A stretch of DNA of 64,000 bases from Galbula dea. Taxonomy: Eukaryota > Chordata > Aves > Piciformes > Galbulidae. Numbering within the stretch: position 1 is the first letter of the stretch; each line of letters opens with the position of its first letter. The notes under the pieces are model-generated. The model was not told where the DNA came from. It did no database searches and saw nothing but the letters and a program-made list of their open reading frames with translations. The DNA is taken from positions 1,296,598 to 1,360,597 of the forward strand of contig VWZX01012694.1 in the NCBI GenBank assembly GCA_013399015.1, read 5' to 3'. The translations under genes were made by a program, and so were the position numbers. Positions 24,801-38,600 of this stretch are shown piece by piece.

Positions 24801-27486
24801 ATTAGGACTTGGCTAAAATGCCTCTGTACTGAGCAGTCCCCCTGGCCTCAATTATGCCAGCAGTGCAGCACATGGTCACGGTATCAGGCTCTCCATTCAC
24901 TGCCCACCATTCATTTCTTCCTTCCCCCTGCTTGCTGGTCTGGTCACAGGCACTCTTGCCTTGCCTTGCCATGCTACTCAAGATGAAGGTACAGCCAGCC
25001 ATGCAGCCACATTTTGGCTACCATGGAATAACACCAACAACTCAGCAAGTTGTTTTAGAGTAGGGCTGCAGGCCCAGCCACTACCAACCGGAATCCAGTA
25101 CTCCATTTAGCCAGTCTCAGGTATGTGATGGACACCAACACCACCAAGCATGCACCTGGCTCAACCAGGACTATGGTTCTGAAGTGCCATGTAATGCACC
25201 TTTAGAACAAGAATCGCTCTGCTCCTGGCAAGTATAACAGTGAAAAGCAAGCTGAGCAGTAGTGCAGTGTCATAGGAAGCACTGTTCATGGTTCTGAACT
25301 CCCCACACCTGAGTAGTCCCTGCTCATTGAGGGTCCACCTAAGCAGGATCCAAGATGAGAGGCAGGTACAAGAGATTGTGAAGTGACTGGCCTGCTGAGA
25401 ATATTCTCTCAACCAGTAACAGTCTGCTTCCCCAAACATAAATACCAATGTGCTACACGTACATACACATATACACATATAAAAGACTGCCTAATCTAAG
25501 TTCTCCAGATGTGTCTGTAGTGGGTTTGGTGTCACTCAGATCACCTTGGTGTTACAGTGGCAGCACATCCAGCTTTCTCAAGAGTGCGAAGGTTAAGCTG
25601 CAGAGTTCAAATGATATGTTCATTTTTCTTCTCTTCTCACACACTTATTTATGGCAATTTGGTTTGAGACTTTTAAGAAGGGCAGGATGTGCTACTGCTT
25701 CTCTGCAAAACATAAGAAGGAAGGAGATCTCTGGTTTATGTTTATTTTATTGTAAAAAAGTAGGAATGTTGTTGTAGATCAAAGTTTTCTAGTTGCTCTC
25801 CTGGGAAGGCTCCACTCCTTCTGCTGAGACTATGGAATTGAAAGAGCACCAGAAATACAAGTGGTAGTAAGTAATATCTAATAATTACTCCTGATTACTT
25901 TCAGTGTTCATTTGTTTGCATGGTATAAGCTTAACTTTCAACTGTCATCAGACAGTGAGCAGAGCATTATTTAAAAATGTCAGCTGGGAACACAGCCAGT
26001 TGAAAAAACATCTATATGCCCATTTCCTCTTAAAATGTTTTTTCTCCCCTAAAAATTTCACAGAAGTTTGCAAATTTCTTTCACTGTTCAATAGGGAACA
26101 GTCATAAAGAGCTTGGTTTTGTCTTGTCTTGATAATTTCATTCAGATTGCATTGGTTTCATTATACAGTTTTGACTCATATTCAAATATTAATACTATGC
26201 TACATAGAATGTTATATTATCAGTACATGTAGTAAATATATTTTATAATGTTTCAACATTATTGAAATGTTTTATTAGAATCAGAATAAAGTATTTAAGT
26301 TCATCTAAATTCTGAATTTTAATTAAATTTCATTTTAATACAAAATACAGCCTCTTTTTACAGCTTTGTAGTACCTGTAAAAAGAAAACAGAGTTCTGGC
26401 CAATTTTTATCACACATCCTTTCCATGGATGTTGGGAAATTTCTGAAAAACTGTTGCCTGTAAATATAAATCTTTACCCTCATCTGCTGAGGAGCCTGTG
26501 GCAGAGAGGCCCCTTTTAGGCTGAAGCCACTTATAATAACAAAAGCTGTTCGTATGTATTTTTAATCTTTTTTACTACTGATCCTCTTGACTTGCACGTC
26601 TGTTATTTTGGAGTCTGGGCTCAAAAGCATCTAGCAATAAAGAGAAGCATAATCCTATACACCTACAGCTGTCTCTCTCCCACTTCAATATCAGTGATGC
26701 TTTCCATATTCCAAAAGTTATCATATACCACACAAGAAAATATCAGTTTCCCAGTCCCTGGACTCCTTGAACCATCTCAGTTAGTCCTGTTATTTTAAAA
26801 ATTAGTTCCAATTCTATTCAACTTCAGATGTGACTACAGCTAAACGCTTTCTTTCCTCTTTTTTTCTATGCCTGTAATTGAAAATTAGAACTCATTTCTT
26901 TGCTCAAGTCAAAGACAGCATGAATACTGAGGCCCAAAAGAATAGAAATTAAACTGCAAAGAGATTTCTGTATATGGTTACCTTATTTAACAGGGATTCA
27001 GCTTTTTAATAATCCATCATATGATTAAAGAATTAAAAAGCAAGGAAAATCTGAAAAAGCAAACAAAAATTATAGAGACCAATTACCAAGATGAAACAGA
27101 ATAATGCACCCTAAGATGAATGATGCTTACATAAAAATGATATTTTATTGAATCAGGAAGAACTTGACCTATATTGGAAACAGAAGGAATTATAGTGATT
27201 ATGCTGGGATAATGCCAGAAAGCAGCTTGGCTGTGTTAGTAAGCCCAAATGAATCAGCTTCTACTATAAAATTCATCACTAAACAGACAAGGACAGTAAC
27301 AAATTATAGAAAAGAAACCGAATGAGTCAAGAGGATATTTTGTCACTGCATTGTCACTGTGCAGGCATCGATCATCTGTCTTGCTGAGGGCAGTGCAGGG
27401 AGGTGTGGGAGGGAAATACCTGCACTCTCAGGAAACCAAATCAAGCTTTGGCACAATGATGCCGTGGAAGGATCATACCTGACCAT

Positions 27487-27605
27487 ATAGGATCACAGAA
27501 CCAATAAGGTTGGAAGAGACATACAAGATCATCAAGTCCAACTGTCGACCTATCACCGCTATGCCACTAAACCATGTCACCATCGTACTGAAACCCAGGT
27601 AGCAG
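27487..27605 (-). mobile_element. CR1 LINE fragment (3' end)
   Basis: It begins with a degenerate reverse-complemented tail (GGATCACAGAACC). The diagnostic GGTTGGAAGAGACATACAAG and ATCATCAAGTCCAAC segments follow, then the older-subfamily style CTATGCCACTAAACCATGTC. It is 5'-truncated. Confidence 0.88.
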
Positions 27606-30250
27606 CTCTATTGGATCTGAGTACAGCAACTAAGGTGAGGACAAAATTTCTCTGTTGCTGAAGCAGCCATGGGCAAGCTCAACCCCCCACATAGTTTAGA
27701 GCAGCTCATAGGCTGCCCTACCTTCCCCTGTTTTGGATCATCCTAGCTCTCCCACAGGCACTCCTCCTTTGTTGACCGAACCTGGCAGAGGCATTCCCTG
27801 GCCATCACAAGGGGAATGGCATGGAGTCCTCCAGCCTGCTTTCCCCAGTGCAAGGCCTCAGCTGTGCTGCTGTGGCTGTAACCCCCAGGATGCCATTACT
27901 GGACTGTCTGTCATGTTGCTATTAGTGTGACTGAGAGGAATGACTCTAGCCAGGAAAAGGCATTAGCAGAGGTCGTTAATGAAAGGTTCTGGGTATTCTT
28001 AGAAAATCACAGCATTAGTGGGGTGACTTGAAATATTTATTAACTTGGGGAATTATGTCAGTTTACAGGTTTCTTTCATTATTCTACTTTTTAAAAAAAA
28101 TATTCTTATTTATTTATTTATTTTCATTTTTAGCTTGTTGTAAGGCTACCAAATGGGCCTGCAAGGAATCCAGCTGTGGTGTCTTCAATCATGGAAAGTG
28201 CTTTTAGAAAACATTATGGTAATGTTCAGCACTAAATGTTGTTTCTCCTCCAAAAAAAAGGAAAAATCATGATGAAGAAAATAAGAAAGTAGCACAGAGA
28301 TTGTTCACTGCATGAAAAGTGCTTCTTTCTCCATCTGCAAATGTTTTTTGAATGCAAAATCAAGATGGCTTCAAGCAATAAAATTCAGAGGGTGAACAGT
28401 CCCCAGCCTTGAACAGAAGTAATTGACTAGCCAAATGAGAAGGCAAAATTATTGTTTTCATCGGTTTTCCTTTTTCTTGCCAGGGATGTTTCAAAAGAAA
28501 GCATGACAGCATCATTAAGGAACAGATATTTGGGAAAAATTTTGAGCTAGTTTTTTAAATGAGTATCTAAAATTCACTTCAGTCCCTTGTAGGTGCCAAT
28601 GAGTGGCTGCCACAAAATGCAAATCCTGTCTTCAGAGATAGTTTCCTGACTTTCAAATGTCCTTCCCAACTATTTTCTTTAGCATCATTTGGAGTCATGA
28701 CATCCTCTGCAGATGCAACTGATGCCTACCTACATCTGGAAAAGTAGAGATACTGTACAGAATCAAGTTAGAGAAGGGACTTTCGATCTATATTCTCAAG
28801 GCCCATGTAGAATGTGACCTATGTAGGAGAAATATTACCAGAAAAATCCTCTTGGAGACTTGTGAGTCTGCGTATTGATGGGCAATTGTGTTTGTTTAAA
28901 TTGTTGTTACAGCAAGGGAAGGGTTGTTACAGTTACCTGATGAAAGGGAAAATGATGACAGCCTTCAAGTTGGTGAGAAGAATTTCAGTGATTGGCATAG
29001 GTAGGCAAAAGAGAATTTGTCATTTGTGTATGATACCAGGCAGAAATTGCTGTGTGGGTGTATAGCTGTGCATCTGTTTGTTGTTGTTGACTTAGAGTAA
29101 GTCAATTATTCTACTAAGTACCTGAAGTGCCAGAGACAAATCAATGAAGCAAAAGGCAGATATCTAAACTCCAGAATAATAATAAAAAAGTAAAAACAAA
29201 ACAGTGTAACATGTGCAAGGTTACCATCTAAAAAGAAATTAACAGTTAGTTTTGAGCAGAATTTAACTTATGCTGAAAATAACCAAAACATAAGAATTTA
29301 CTACACAACAGAAATAATAAAAGTATTTCAGTATTATTGTTGATTTCAACAATCAGAGTAATGATTAATCATTTACCTTTCCTGAATCTGAAAATACAAG
29401 GGTAATAGAGAGTGATCAGAGATGTAAATAATTGTATAACCATGGACTTTAGAACTTTTCTGTTAAACCTACCACATTCATGTTTCTTGTCAATTGGGGA
29501 ACACATTGAAGAAGGAAGAACAGTATGTAGTAGTAGTAATAATAATAATAATTTAGTAAATAATAGAAAGTAACTTTAAAATCTTCACTTCAGACATTGT
29601 TTACAAATCTGGACATGCGACTTAAAAATGTCTTGGTCAGCCTTCCTCTTTGGTTAGAGAAGGGACAAAGACAGTGTTTGATAAGATTTCTTCCCAAAGT
29701 TATGTGTAATAATCTATAGAGATGCAGAAGCTCCACACTGTCCTTTTCTTCATTTAAGTAAGATCTCTCATGTGACTATGTGATCATCAGCAGGAATAAA
29801 GATTAATAAAGCCTGTCCATGAAAGATATTTATGCTATTGTCACATGGATTTTATTCTTGTAGTTCATTAAAAATATAAGAGATCTGAAATTGGAGCAGT
29901 GTTACCTAGATTTAATTACCTATATATGTAACATGGTAAGTGCATGTCCCTGGACTGGAACAATATCACTTTTGGAAGCAAATTTCTAGAGAAAATATTC
30001 CTCTGTATAAATGTAAAATGTATTTCTTCATTTTTTCCATCATTATTATTACAATTACTCATTTTAAGGAAAATGATCTCCAGTAAGTTTATTGCTGAAG
30101 TTCATGCATAAGGAAACTACTGCACTTTTATCAAATTATTAATTTTGTTAATGACACTTTGTGCTGTTGTCCCAATACAAATTTAGGTGTTTTACAGTGT
30201 TTGAGGAATTAAGGGGTTTTTCATGTTAAATAAATTAGTCATAAGATATC
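27606..30250. other. Intergenic, no gene recognised
   Basis: Mostly AT-rich unique sequence with (TTTA)n at about 28110-28128 and a (TAG/TAA)n tract at 29527-29553. A cysteine-rich 24-codon open segment behind a good acceptor-like sequence at 28133 is noted among the findings, but I do not annotate it as an exon. Confidence 0.6.
29527..29553. repeat. (TAG)n/(TAA)n microsatellite
   Basis: About three TAG units pass into about six TAA units, a simple trinucleotide repeat in AT-rich DNA. Confidence 0.85.
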
Positions 30251-30251
30251 C

Positions 30252-30735
30252 AGAATCACAGAATACTAGGGGTTGGAAGGGACCTCTGGATACCATCTAG
30301 TCCAAGCCCTCTATCAGAGCAGGCTCTTCTAGAGCAGGTTGCACAGGATGGCGTCCAGGCGGGTTTTGAATGCCTCCAGAGATGGAGACTCCACCACCTC
30401 CCTAGGCAGCCTGTTCCAGTGCTCCATCACTCTCAAAGTAAAGAAGTTCCTCCTTATGTTTAGATGGAACTTCTTATATTCCAGTTTGTGCCCATTGCCT
30501 CTTGTCCTGTCACTAGGCACTGCTGAAAAAAGCCTGGCCCCATTCTCATGACACCCACCCATTTAAGTATTTATAAGCATTGATAAGATCCCCCAGTCTT
30601 CTCCTCTCCAAGCTAACCAGCCCCAGCTCTCTCAGCCTCTTGCCATAAGAGGGATGTTCTAGTCCCCTAATCATTTTCATAGCCCTTTTTCTGCACCCTC
30701 TCCAGAAGTTCCCTGTCCCTCTTGAATAGGGTACC
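30252..30735 (-). mobile_element. CR1 LINE fragment, about 480 bp, including the end of ORF2
   Basis: It starts with the reverse-complemented CR1 tail (AGAATCACAGAATACTAGG) and the GGTTGGAAGGGACCTCTGGA signature. The minus strand 30329-30562 is still open and encodes the typical CR1 ORF2 C-terminus, recognisable by NFFTLRVMEHWNRLPREVVE and SPSLEAFKTRLD. It is relatively young-looking but 5'-truncated, so it is not an autonomous element. Confidence 0.95.
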
Positions 30736-32000
30736 TTGATTTCAGAATAAAAGAAGTAAGAGACAGCACTGTGACATAAGCAGAGTAAAATTAAAGCTCA
30801 CCACTTCTTTCAGGGAGCTCTGGAAATGGCTGCTATGCTCTGTGCATCTGAAAATGTGAGAGGCTTCTCCTTTCTTCTGTTAAAGCTCCACCTTATTTTC
30901 CTTATGCCAAAAAATATTTCAGAACTGCTGCTTCTGTTTTGCTTCTACACAATGTCCTGTGGCCTTAGGAACACCTCTCCTCAGAATGACCTCTAGGAAC
31001 AATAGTGTACTCAAATGTCTAAATGGAGTTTAGTTGAAATTCATCCTAAAAGGCCCATAACTTGCAGTGAAAAATAATGCCTTCCCCAGAAATTTAAAAT
31101 GTTACAGAAAGCACATCAACTCATCTGAAAAACAATACATTTTGACCTTAAAGGGCTAGACAGCAAGAACAAACAATCCCCTGAATGAATAATTTCTGAA
31201 GTTCTAGATTGCAGTAATGCCATTTGAGAACATCAGCAGTTGCAGAGATGATGCTGGACCCTGATCAGTTTGATTTTTAAGCTGAGCAACATGAATGGGT
31301 GTTGGAGAAGCTCTATCTAAAGACAGCTGCTGCCTCTTCTGCTTTCAACAACCCCTGTGACTTTCCATGCATGCCCAGTAAGATGTTGGAGGCATGGCAG
31401 GTCATGGTTTCCAGAACTCCAGCAAGAGAAGAAGACTTACAGCTGTGATCATGAGATCAAGCTGCAGTTGAGATGAGAGGAAAAGTGCAGTGAAAATGAG
31501 GACAAGTTGTAAGCTCTCAGAAACTAATTGGCACCACAGCCAACTCCATTCACTAAGGCATGGGCATAAAACCAAATTGCTTTCACATCATGAATATACC
31601 AAGAGGTTCTTAACACAGTTCTTCTAGGTTTTCATCCCTTTTACTATTTCCCCCTACAGTTTTATTCTTTCCTTGTCTGAACATTGATTTTGCTTTCTCC
31701 TTTTTCCCTCTTAGTTCTAGCATTTTTGCTTTTCTCTGCCCTGTTTTTCAAACACTTAAACTCACGTTTATTTTTTCATATTTAAATACTCCCTTGGTTA
31801 CCTGCTGTTTCAAATATCCTTTTTCTCTCTCAGTTTGTCTTTCTCACCTTCCACCTACTCTGCTAACTCACACCTACATCCATTGAAACACAAAGCTATT
31901 TTCTTTGTTTGTTTACCTGAAAAGTGTGAGTGAATGGGCAGTGGATGGGAGTAGAAGAATGGGTGTTTTCAACTTCGACCATCAGCTCCCAATGAAAACT
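30736..32000. other. Intergenic, no gene recognised
   Basis: About 1.26 kb of unique sequence between two oppositely oriented CR1 fragments. Nothing else was seen. Confidence 0.6.
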
Positions 32001-32004
32001 GTTC

Positions 32005-32602
32005 AGCATATGCGATTCCCTAGACCAGAAGGCCAAAGGCATCCTGGCTTGTATCAGGAATAGCGTGGCCAGCAGGAACAGGGAGGTGATCTTGCCCCTG
32101 TACTTGGTGCTGGTGAGGAAGCACCCTGAATACTGTGTGCAGTTTTGGGTATCACAGTACAAGAAGGACATCAAGGAGAGGGTGCAGAGAAGGACAACCA
32201 GGCCGATCAAGGGTCATTAACATGAACAGGCCTTATGAGGAGAGGCTCGGGGAGCTGAGGCAGTTTAGCCTGGAGAAGACGAGGCTGAGGGGAGACCTCA
32301 GTCTCTTCAGCTACCTGAAAGGCCTTTCTAGGGAGGCAGGTGTTGGCCTCTTCTCCCTTGTGACTAGCAATAGGACTGGGGGGAATGGGTTCAAGTTGTG
32401 CCAGGGTAGGTTTAGATTACATGTTAAGAAAAATTTCTTCACTGAAAGAGCGGTGAAGTATTGGAATAGACTGCCCAGGGAAGTGGTGGAGTCACCATCC
32501 CTAGAGGTTTTCAAAAAATGGGTAGATGTAGCACTTAGGGAACTCTAAGTTGGCTGGACTTGATGATCTTGAAGGTCCTTTCCAACTGTGATGATTCTGT
32601 GA
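32005..32602 (+). mobile_element. CR1 LINE fragment, about 600 bp, including the ORF2 C-terminus
   Basis: It is in plus orientation. A GGCCAAAGGCATCCTGGCTT segment opens the recognisable part. ORF2-derived peptide follows (LGELRQFSLEKTRLRGDLSL, NFFTERAVKYWNRLPREVVE, SPSLEVFKKWVDVAL). The copy ends in the CR1 3' UTR with GGTCCTTTCCAACTGTGATG and ATTCTGTG. One frame remains open over 32135-32548, showing modest decay. It is 5'-truncated. Confidence 0.95.
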
Positions 32603-35600
32603 GCCTGAGAACTTGGAAAAGAGATGACTGGGGGAAAATCTGAGTAAAGTTTATGAAATAATGATGGTTTGGAAAAGTACAACAGATCTTCACTGTTTCT
32701 CATAATGAAAGAACAAAAGAGCACCAAAACAAAAGAGATAGCAGCAAATATAAATAAAACAAAAAGAAAAGCTTTTTTGCACAGCAGGAAGTTAAAACAT
32801 GGAACACTTTGCTAAGGTGTTGAGGAGACAAAGCATGAATGGGTTAAAAAAACTCCTAGACATATTCAATAATGCAGAAGTTGACCAAGAGTTATTTAAC
32901 ATATGACCCACTTAAGGCTTCAAGGTGTAGAAAACCTCCTGGACCAAAGACCTCCACCCGTTGATGCTTCAACAGGTGCAACATCAAGAAAAAGAAGATG
33001 GTTTTATATTGCCCTTTTTCTTACTTTCTTCTTCTAAGTTCTGCTATTGGCCAGTATCAGAGACACAATGCTGAGACAGAGGACTCTCTGTTTTGACTCA
33101 GTATGGGCATTCTCCTGCAATTAAGGAGAAAAGTCTATACAGAAAGTGTTGACCAAGAGCACCACTATACAATGAATGAAGGAAGCACAATATCTAGCTC
33201 AAGTACTTCCAATATACGATCATTATATACTCCAAAGAGATTACACAAATGACAATGATATTTGGAAGTGTAAAAAGTGCATTTTTAGTTCAGAACCATC
33301 CAGTGAAAACTCTAGCCAAGGAAGAGTCTTGTTCAGATCTTGTGTTGCCCAGACATTTGAACGCAAGGTTAACAAAAATGCTTGTGTGGGCCACCCTGAT
33401 CAGGGCAATTTTGTGAACCAAATTCCATGATCAAATACTCTGCTGCATGGGAAAGGAGCAACAGGTGATTTCAGACATGCTATAAATCAATGGAGGGACA
33501 TTAAATAAGTCACATGATAGACATGATTGAGACTAGCTATTATGAGGAACAATAAGAATTTTTCATGGAGCAAAAATAGAGCCCAAGCAATGATGATTTT
33601 GTTAACAGGCCAGGTTTTGTTTCAGGTGCAGAAATCAGATGGCAACAGAAGGAAATAATAGCTACATGTATTTATTGCCACGGGCTTGCTCTGTATGCAA
33701 CAAGCCAAAACCACCGTAAGACACAGGCCAAAAGCTATGACAGAAAGAAAAAGGAAGCAAGAGATGATCCAAACAGGATGCTGTATTTCAGGACATAAGG
33801 TGGGAAGTGTTAGTCACAGCATCAAGCATGCATGTTTTCAATCCACCAGGAGGAACTGTCTGTGTGAAGGCATTGGCTTTACTTCCCAAAGCTTTCTGGT
33901 ACATTGTGTTTTGAAAAGGAGCAGTGAAAGGTCAGAAAATGAGACTCTGAATGCTTGGGCATGCCATGTCAGGGGCAAAAGTTAATCTTCCCATTTGCTA
34001 CTGAATCACGACAAACAATGTAGCTAAAGTGCTGGAAATTTAAAAGTCTGGAAAATTCATCAGCTAGCCTGTTATGAAAACAGCATTCAATTCACTTCCA
34101 TTCACCCAAAGAGTTAAGAAGCCACAACATTTTCAGGCAGGAATGCTCCCAGAAACTTGGAAAATGATGAGATTTCTAAATACCCAATATAAAAAAATTC
34201 TAAGAAAATGCAAAAGTAGGTCACATGTAAATTCAGATATTCAGAATAACAGATGAATGTATTTAAGCCATCTATTTTGAAGTTTTTATGTCTCAAAGTT
34301 CAGTATCAAATCAAGATTTGAAGGCAAAAGCTACAAAATTATTAAAAATCTGGCAACTCTTACCACTCCTATCAGTAACAGATATTTCAGCTCAGGGAGC
34401 ATTTATAGATTAGCATTCTGAATCGAGCTAGAATGGACTGATTTTTCAGCTTTACTTAGCTGATTTGGTAGAATGGGCAATAGTATGCATACAAGAAAAG
34501 TTTCATCACTATATGTCATATTAAAAACATGACTTTGACCAGGAGATGAGAACTCAAAAAGGAAATGTTTTCTACATCATAGAAGGACAAACTTGATGGG
34601 TCTGACTTCTAATTGTTGCAGAAGGATTCCTTGAAAATGAAGAAAGAAAGCTCAGCATCTCTTTAGCTTCCCAAGTTGTGCTTAGAAAAAGCAGTACTTT
34701 AGTGAGCTCGTGTCATATCTAATTTCCTCAGTTTTTAATAAATTGAGATGTCACTGTCTCTTCCAAAGGCAATGTGTCCTTTATACACTTATATAACCCA
34801 TAAACTTCTCACAGAGAAGAGAGGACCAGTCCCTAAGGTCACTGAGGCTTATCTCTGTGTTGTGTGCTCAGATTGGTTCACAGACACTCTCCATGCACAG
34901 GAAATGGGGTCTGGGTCTGTCATAATAGCTGAGGTTACCCTGCCAAGGCAAGTCACCATCACAGATCCCTGGGGCAAGTATTTTTGTTGTTTGCTTTCCA
35001 CAGAGGGAGCTGAACCTAAGGGGTATAAGTAGCACTGACAGGAAGGATCCATCCTTTATGATGAACCAAGAGTAGATATGGGTGAACTGAAGGATGAATA
35101 TGAACCTTAATGAATGTGAGTATATGTAGTGGTGATGGCTGAGGAAAGGGATGAAGAGTCTCAGGGTAGAGTGACAGTTTTTTCTCAATTCGTCATTCTA
35201 CATAGCAGGGATGGGACCTGAGCTGTTAACAGGTGAACTCAGAAAGCTCTTTTGAAGCACTGGTCTTGGAGCACAACGCAATCTTGTAAGGTTAACATGC
35301 AAACACTGCCTGCCTTCCCAACCACAGATATTCTACTGCACTTGCAGCTCCTGACATTGACTACAGCTGTCTCTTGCAAGGGTGAAAATACTTAGAGAGC
35401 TTTAGTCTCTCCTACTCATTACTAGATCTGATGTACTGAACTGCATTGCAAAACTAAGAAGTTGTCACATCCCATCACAGAAACAGTGTTCTCTTAAAAT
35501 GGGTAGGTCACTGAAGAAGGCTGAGGATTCCAAGGCCAAGTTATTATTGCTAGTTAGGTTAAAGAAACAGGCAGCTTTTCTCTTTGCTTATGCAATAGCC

Positions 35601-38600
35601 ACATATATCATAATCCATTAAGGAAGTTTTTCTGGACAGTCCTGGTTCATAAGATGCTATTCTGGAATTGTTATAGATGGTGAATATCCCAGGTTTATCT
35701 TCTGTCATAAAGTACTTAGGGGGGAAAAAAAAGAAGAAGAAGAAGAAGAAAAAGAAATCTACCTGCAGCAGACACCCAGCTGGGCAAGTTTCAACCTAAA
35801 CAGCTGAAAAGTTATTAAAGAGTTACTATGTAACAGTCAACAGAAAACAGTCTTATCTGGAAAGTGCCAGGCAGCCTTACTTGCAAGCATGTTTCTTATT
35901 CTTTTTATTGTTTCCTCTCTTTAACTTTTTGCCCTGAATTTAGTCCAGTATTAGTCTTCTGTAAAAGCAGTGGGGGTGCTGAATTAAAAATACATACTAA
36001 GAAGAAAAAGAAGGGGTTTGCCAACATAATATTAATGAGCTGTCAAGAAATCTAAGCTTGGCATGTGAAGGCAGCTTTCTTTGGCTATCCAAAATAATTT
36101 CTACAGTAATTGGCTTCTTTCTCTCGTTTTTGAAGGACATATCCCCAGTACAGTACTATACAACTTGTGATTTATGCTCTGCATCACAGTAAGGAAACTA
36201 CAGGGAAAATAGAGCCTAAGACACTCTGGGGGAAAAAATGTCCATAGCATAGCTACTAGAACTTTCTTAAGCCACTTTATTAAAAATTAAGAAGTGAGAA
36301 TCCTGTAACAAATCATTCAAATCAGTAAGGCCCAAGCTTCTCACAAACTGCAAAGTCATTGAAATAGACAATTAATAGAGAAGTCATTTCTTTAGATGAC
36401 TGTAAAATAACCTCTGTAAAACAATCTGTAGCTGTTGTGGAGGAAGTGGTTTTAGCTGCTGTCCTATAGGGACACCAAGGAGCTGCAGCTCTGGATTTTG
36501 GCATGCTAACCTTTGGATTTGGGACCACATATGCATTGACCTGGAAGCTGATGTCCTCTGTCTTTGAAAAGGAGTGGGAAATGTTGACAATCAGAACAGG
36601 AGTTCAGGTATTTCTTAAACTCTTTTTCCTGGTGGCTTTGTGAAGGGTTAATTGACTAGACAGAGCAGAGCATGGCTGATGTTAAGTGCCTGTGCAACAG
36701 ACTCTATCCATCTGGTTGCTGGCAAGATCTGCAAGCTCTGCACATCCTGTGCTGGGTATGGAGCATCTTTCCAAAGCAGAATTACCTGCATGTGCAAAAG
36801 GAGAGGACCCTTGCAGGTATTAGGAAACAGGAAATAGGAGGCAAACAGTCATACACCTTCACCTCTCTGTGAAATAGAATGTCCAGACTATTTTCTAGTC
36901 AGATGGTCAAAGGTATTGCCTGTAAGGACTGATAGCTAATGCACAAATCTGTATCACAGGTAAAGGAGACATGGTTTTTCCATCAGCAATACAGTTCATC
37001 ATGCAAAAGAGAAGGTAAAGTAGATTAAATAGTAGTGAGTAGTGATTTCTTGTAGCAACAAAATTATGCTCATGCAATAAAAGATACAGGAGTAAGAAAA
37101 GTGCTGTACTAACAATGAATGGATGACTAATCCCCACAGATGTTGGAGAAAAGGTGGAAACGTTTTTTTTTTCTCTTTGGCAAACCTTTATGTAACAGAA
37201 TGATCATGTGAACCAAAGCTGGCAAGAGAGATACTGCACAGGCTTCTCATATCTCAGACCCCAAAAATGTGCATATCTGTCAATGGGACAGGAATGGGTA
37301 GGGAAGAGAAACAAAGGATCAGCCACCTGAGTACAGCCTCACATATGCCATGAATCATCCTAAGAAGATGGGCTTGATCCCTGTGGGAATAAGTCTTAGA
37401 GGAATTATATGTTTCTATTGCCTATAGGTCACAGAAAGAATGAGGAATTAAATGCCTGATAAATGAGATATTATAGTCAAATTAATTGACTGTAAAAGAA
37501 CCTCTTCAAAAATTGATTGCCTTTTTTAGGCAAGACATAGCTTGTCCAAGAAATCCAAAATTACAATGGATATTATCTTTAAGGAAGTACTCGTACTGCT
37601 GTAATAAGACACATTTATGACAGAGACTGGACGTTAAAATCAAAAAACCTCTTACTAACTCAGAAAAGAGGAAACATGCACAAGTCCTTCTAATGGACTG
37701 TATCTCTACAGAGTTAAAAAGCAACCTGTAGAATGGAGTTGCCAAATTCCAATGTGCAACTTGTGCTTTGGAAGAAGACACTAGATATGCCAAACTCCAG
37801 TTCTAGTTATGCTATTTTTGTCTATAGCTGAAATGGAGGGATTTCCTTTAGTTAAAATGGATTTTAAATCTTGTCCAGTATTCACAGTATCCACTGGGTT
37901 ATTGGGATATTCTTCTGGAAATGGTAAAGCAAAGAATTGGAATTGAATAGTGGAGAGAAAAGGGAGTTAAAACTGTTAGAAAACAGGTAGGAGAAGGTAG
38001 AAAAAACGGCTACTAGGGAAACAGAATATGTACATCAGCAAGAGATAACACTACACAAAAATAAGTGGGAAAAGGCAACATAATGAAAGAAAAGAATGTT
38101 TCTACTCAACTCTCTCTGACAGTTTGATAAGAAATACTGGAGATATCCATCCAGCTATGTATTAGCTTTCAGGGAGAGGGAGACAGAAATAAAAATGGTA
38201 AGTTTTGGAGTAGTTACCACTTCTTCTGAATGTCATGTAGTTCTCATTTGAAGACAGGACTGCAATTTGTTAAAAATGTGCCACTGTCTCCTGTGTGGCA
38301 GTGTATTATCAATCATCACAGCAGTGTTAGGACTTCAGTGTGTAACAGTGCTTTGTCATAGGGTTGCCATGTGACTTTGAGGAAAGGACAGTCACAAAGC
38401 AGGGACATTTTTAAGGAGATTATACATAAACTTCAGGAACTGACCTTAAAGTCTACCCTTATCTAATTAAAATATAAATAATAAATAATATTTTAAACAG
38501 CAGTTTGTAATTTTTACTAAATAAAACAGTATTTTTTTTCTGAATTATTTTGTTTCTGAGATAAAACAAGAAGGTAGGTAACTGATAAAGTTGCATGATA

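Larger units (their letters stand above)
17129..27486. other. Intergenic, no gene recognised
   Basis: About 10.4 kb without a recognisable exon or transposon. It contains a G/T-only tract (17937-18010) and a (TTTTGG)n-like tract (18839-18879). Open frames such as 19831-20359 (+), 25161-25478 (-) and 24854-25063 (+) show no domain, splice context or compositional support. Confidence 0.6.

Noticed and set aside
30329..30562. 77-codon open frame considered as a host gene
   Set aside because: It is the CR1 ORF2 C-terminus, not a host protein.
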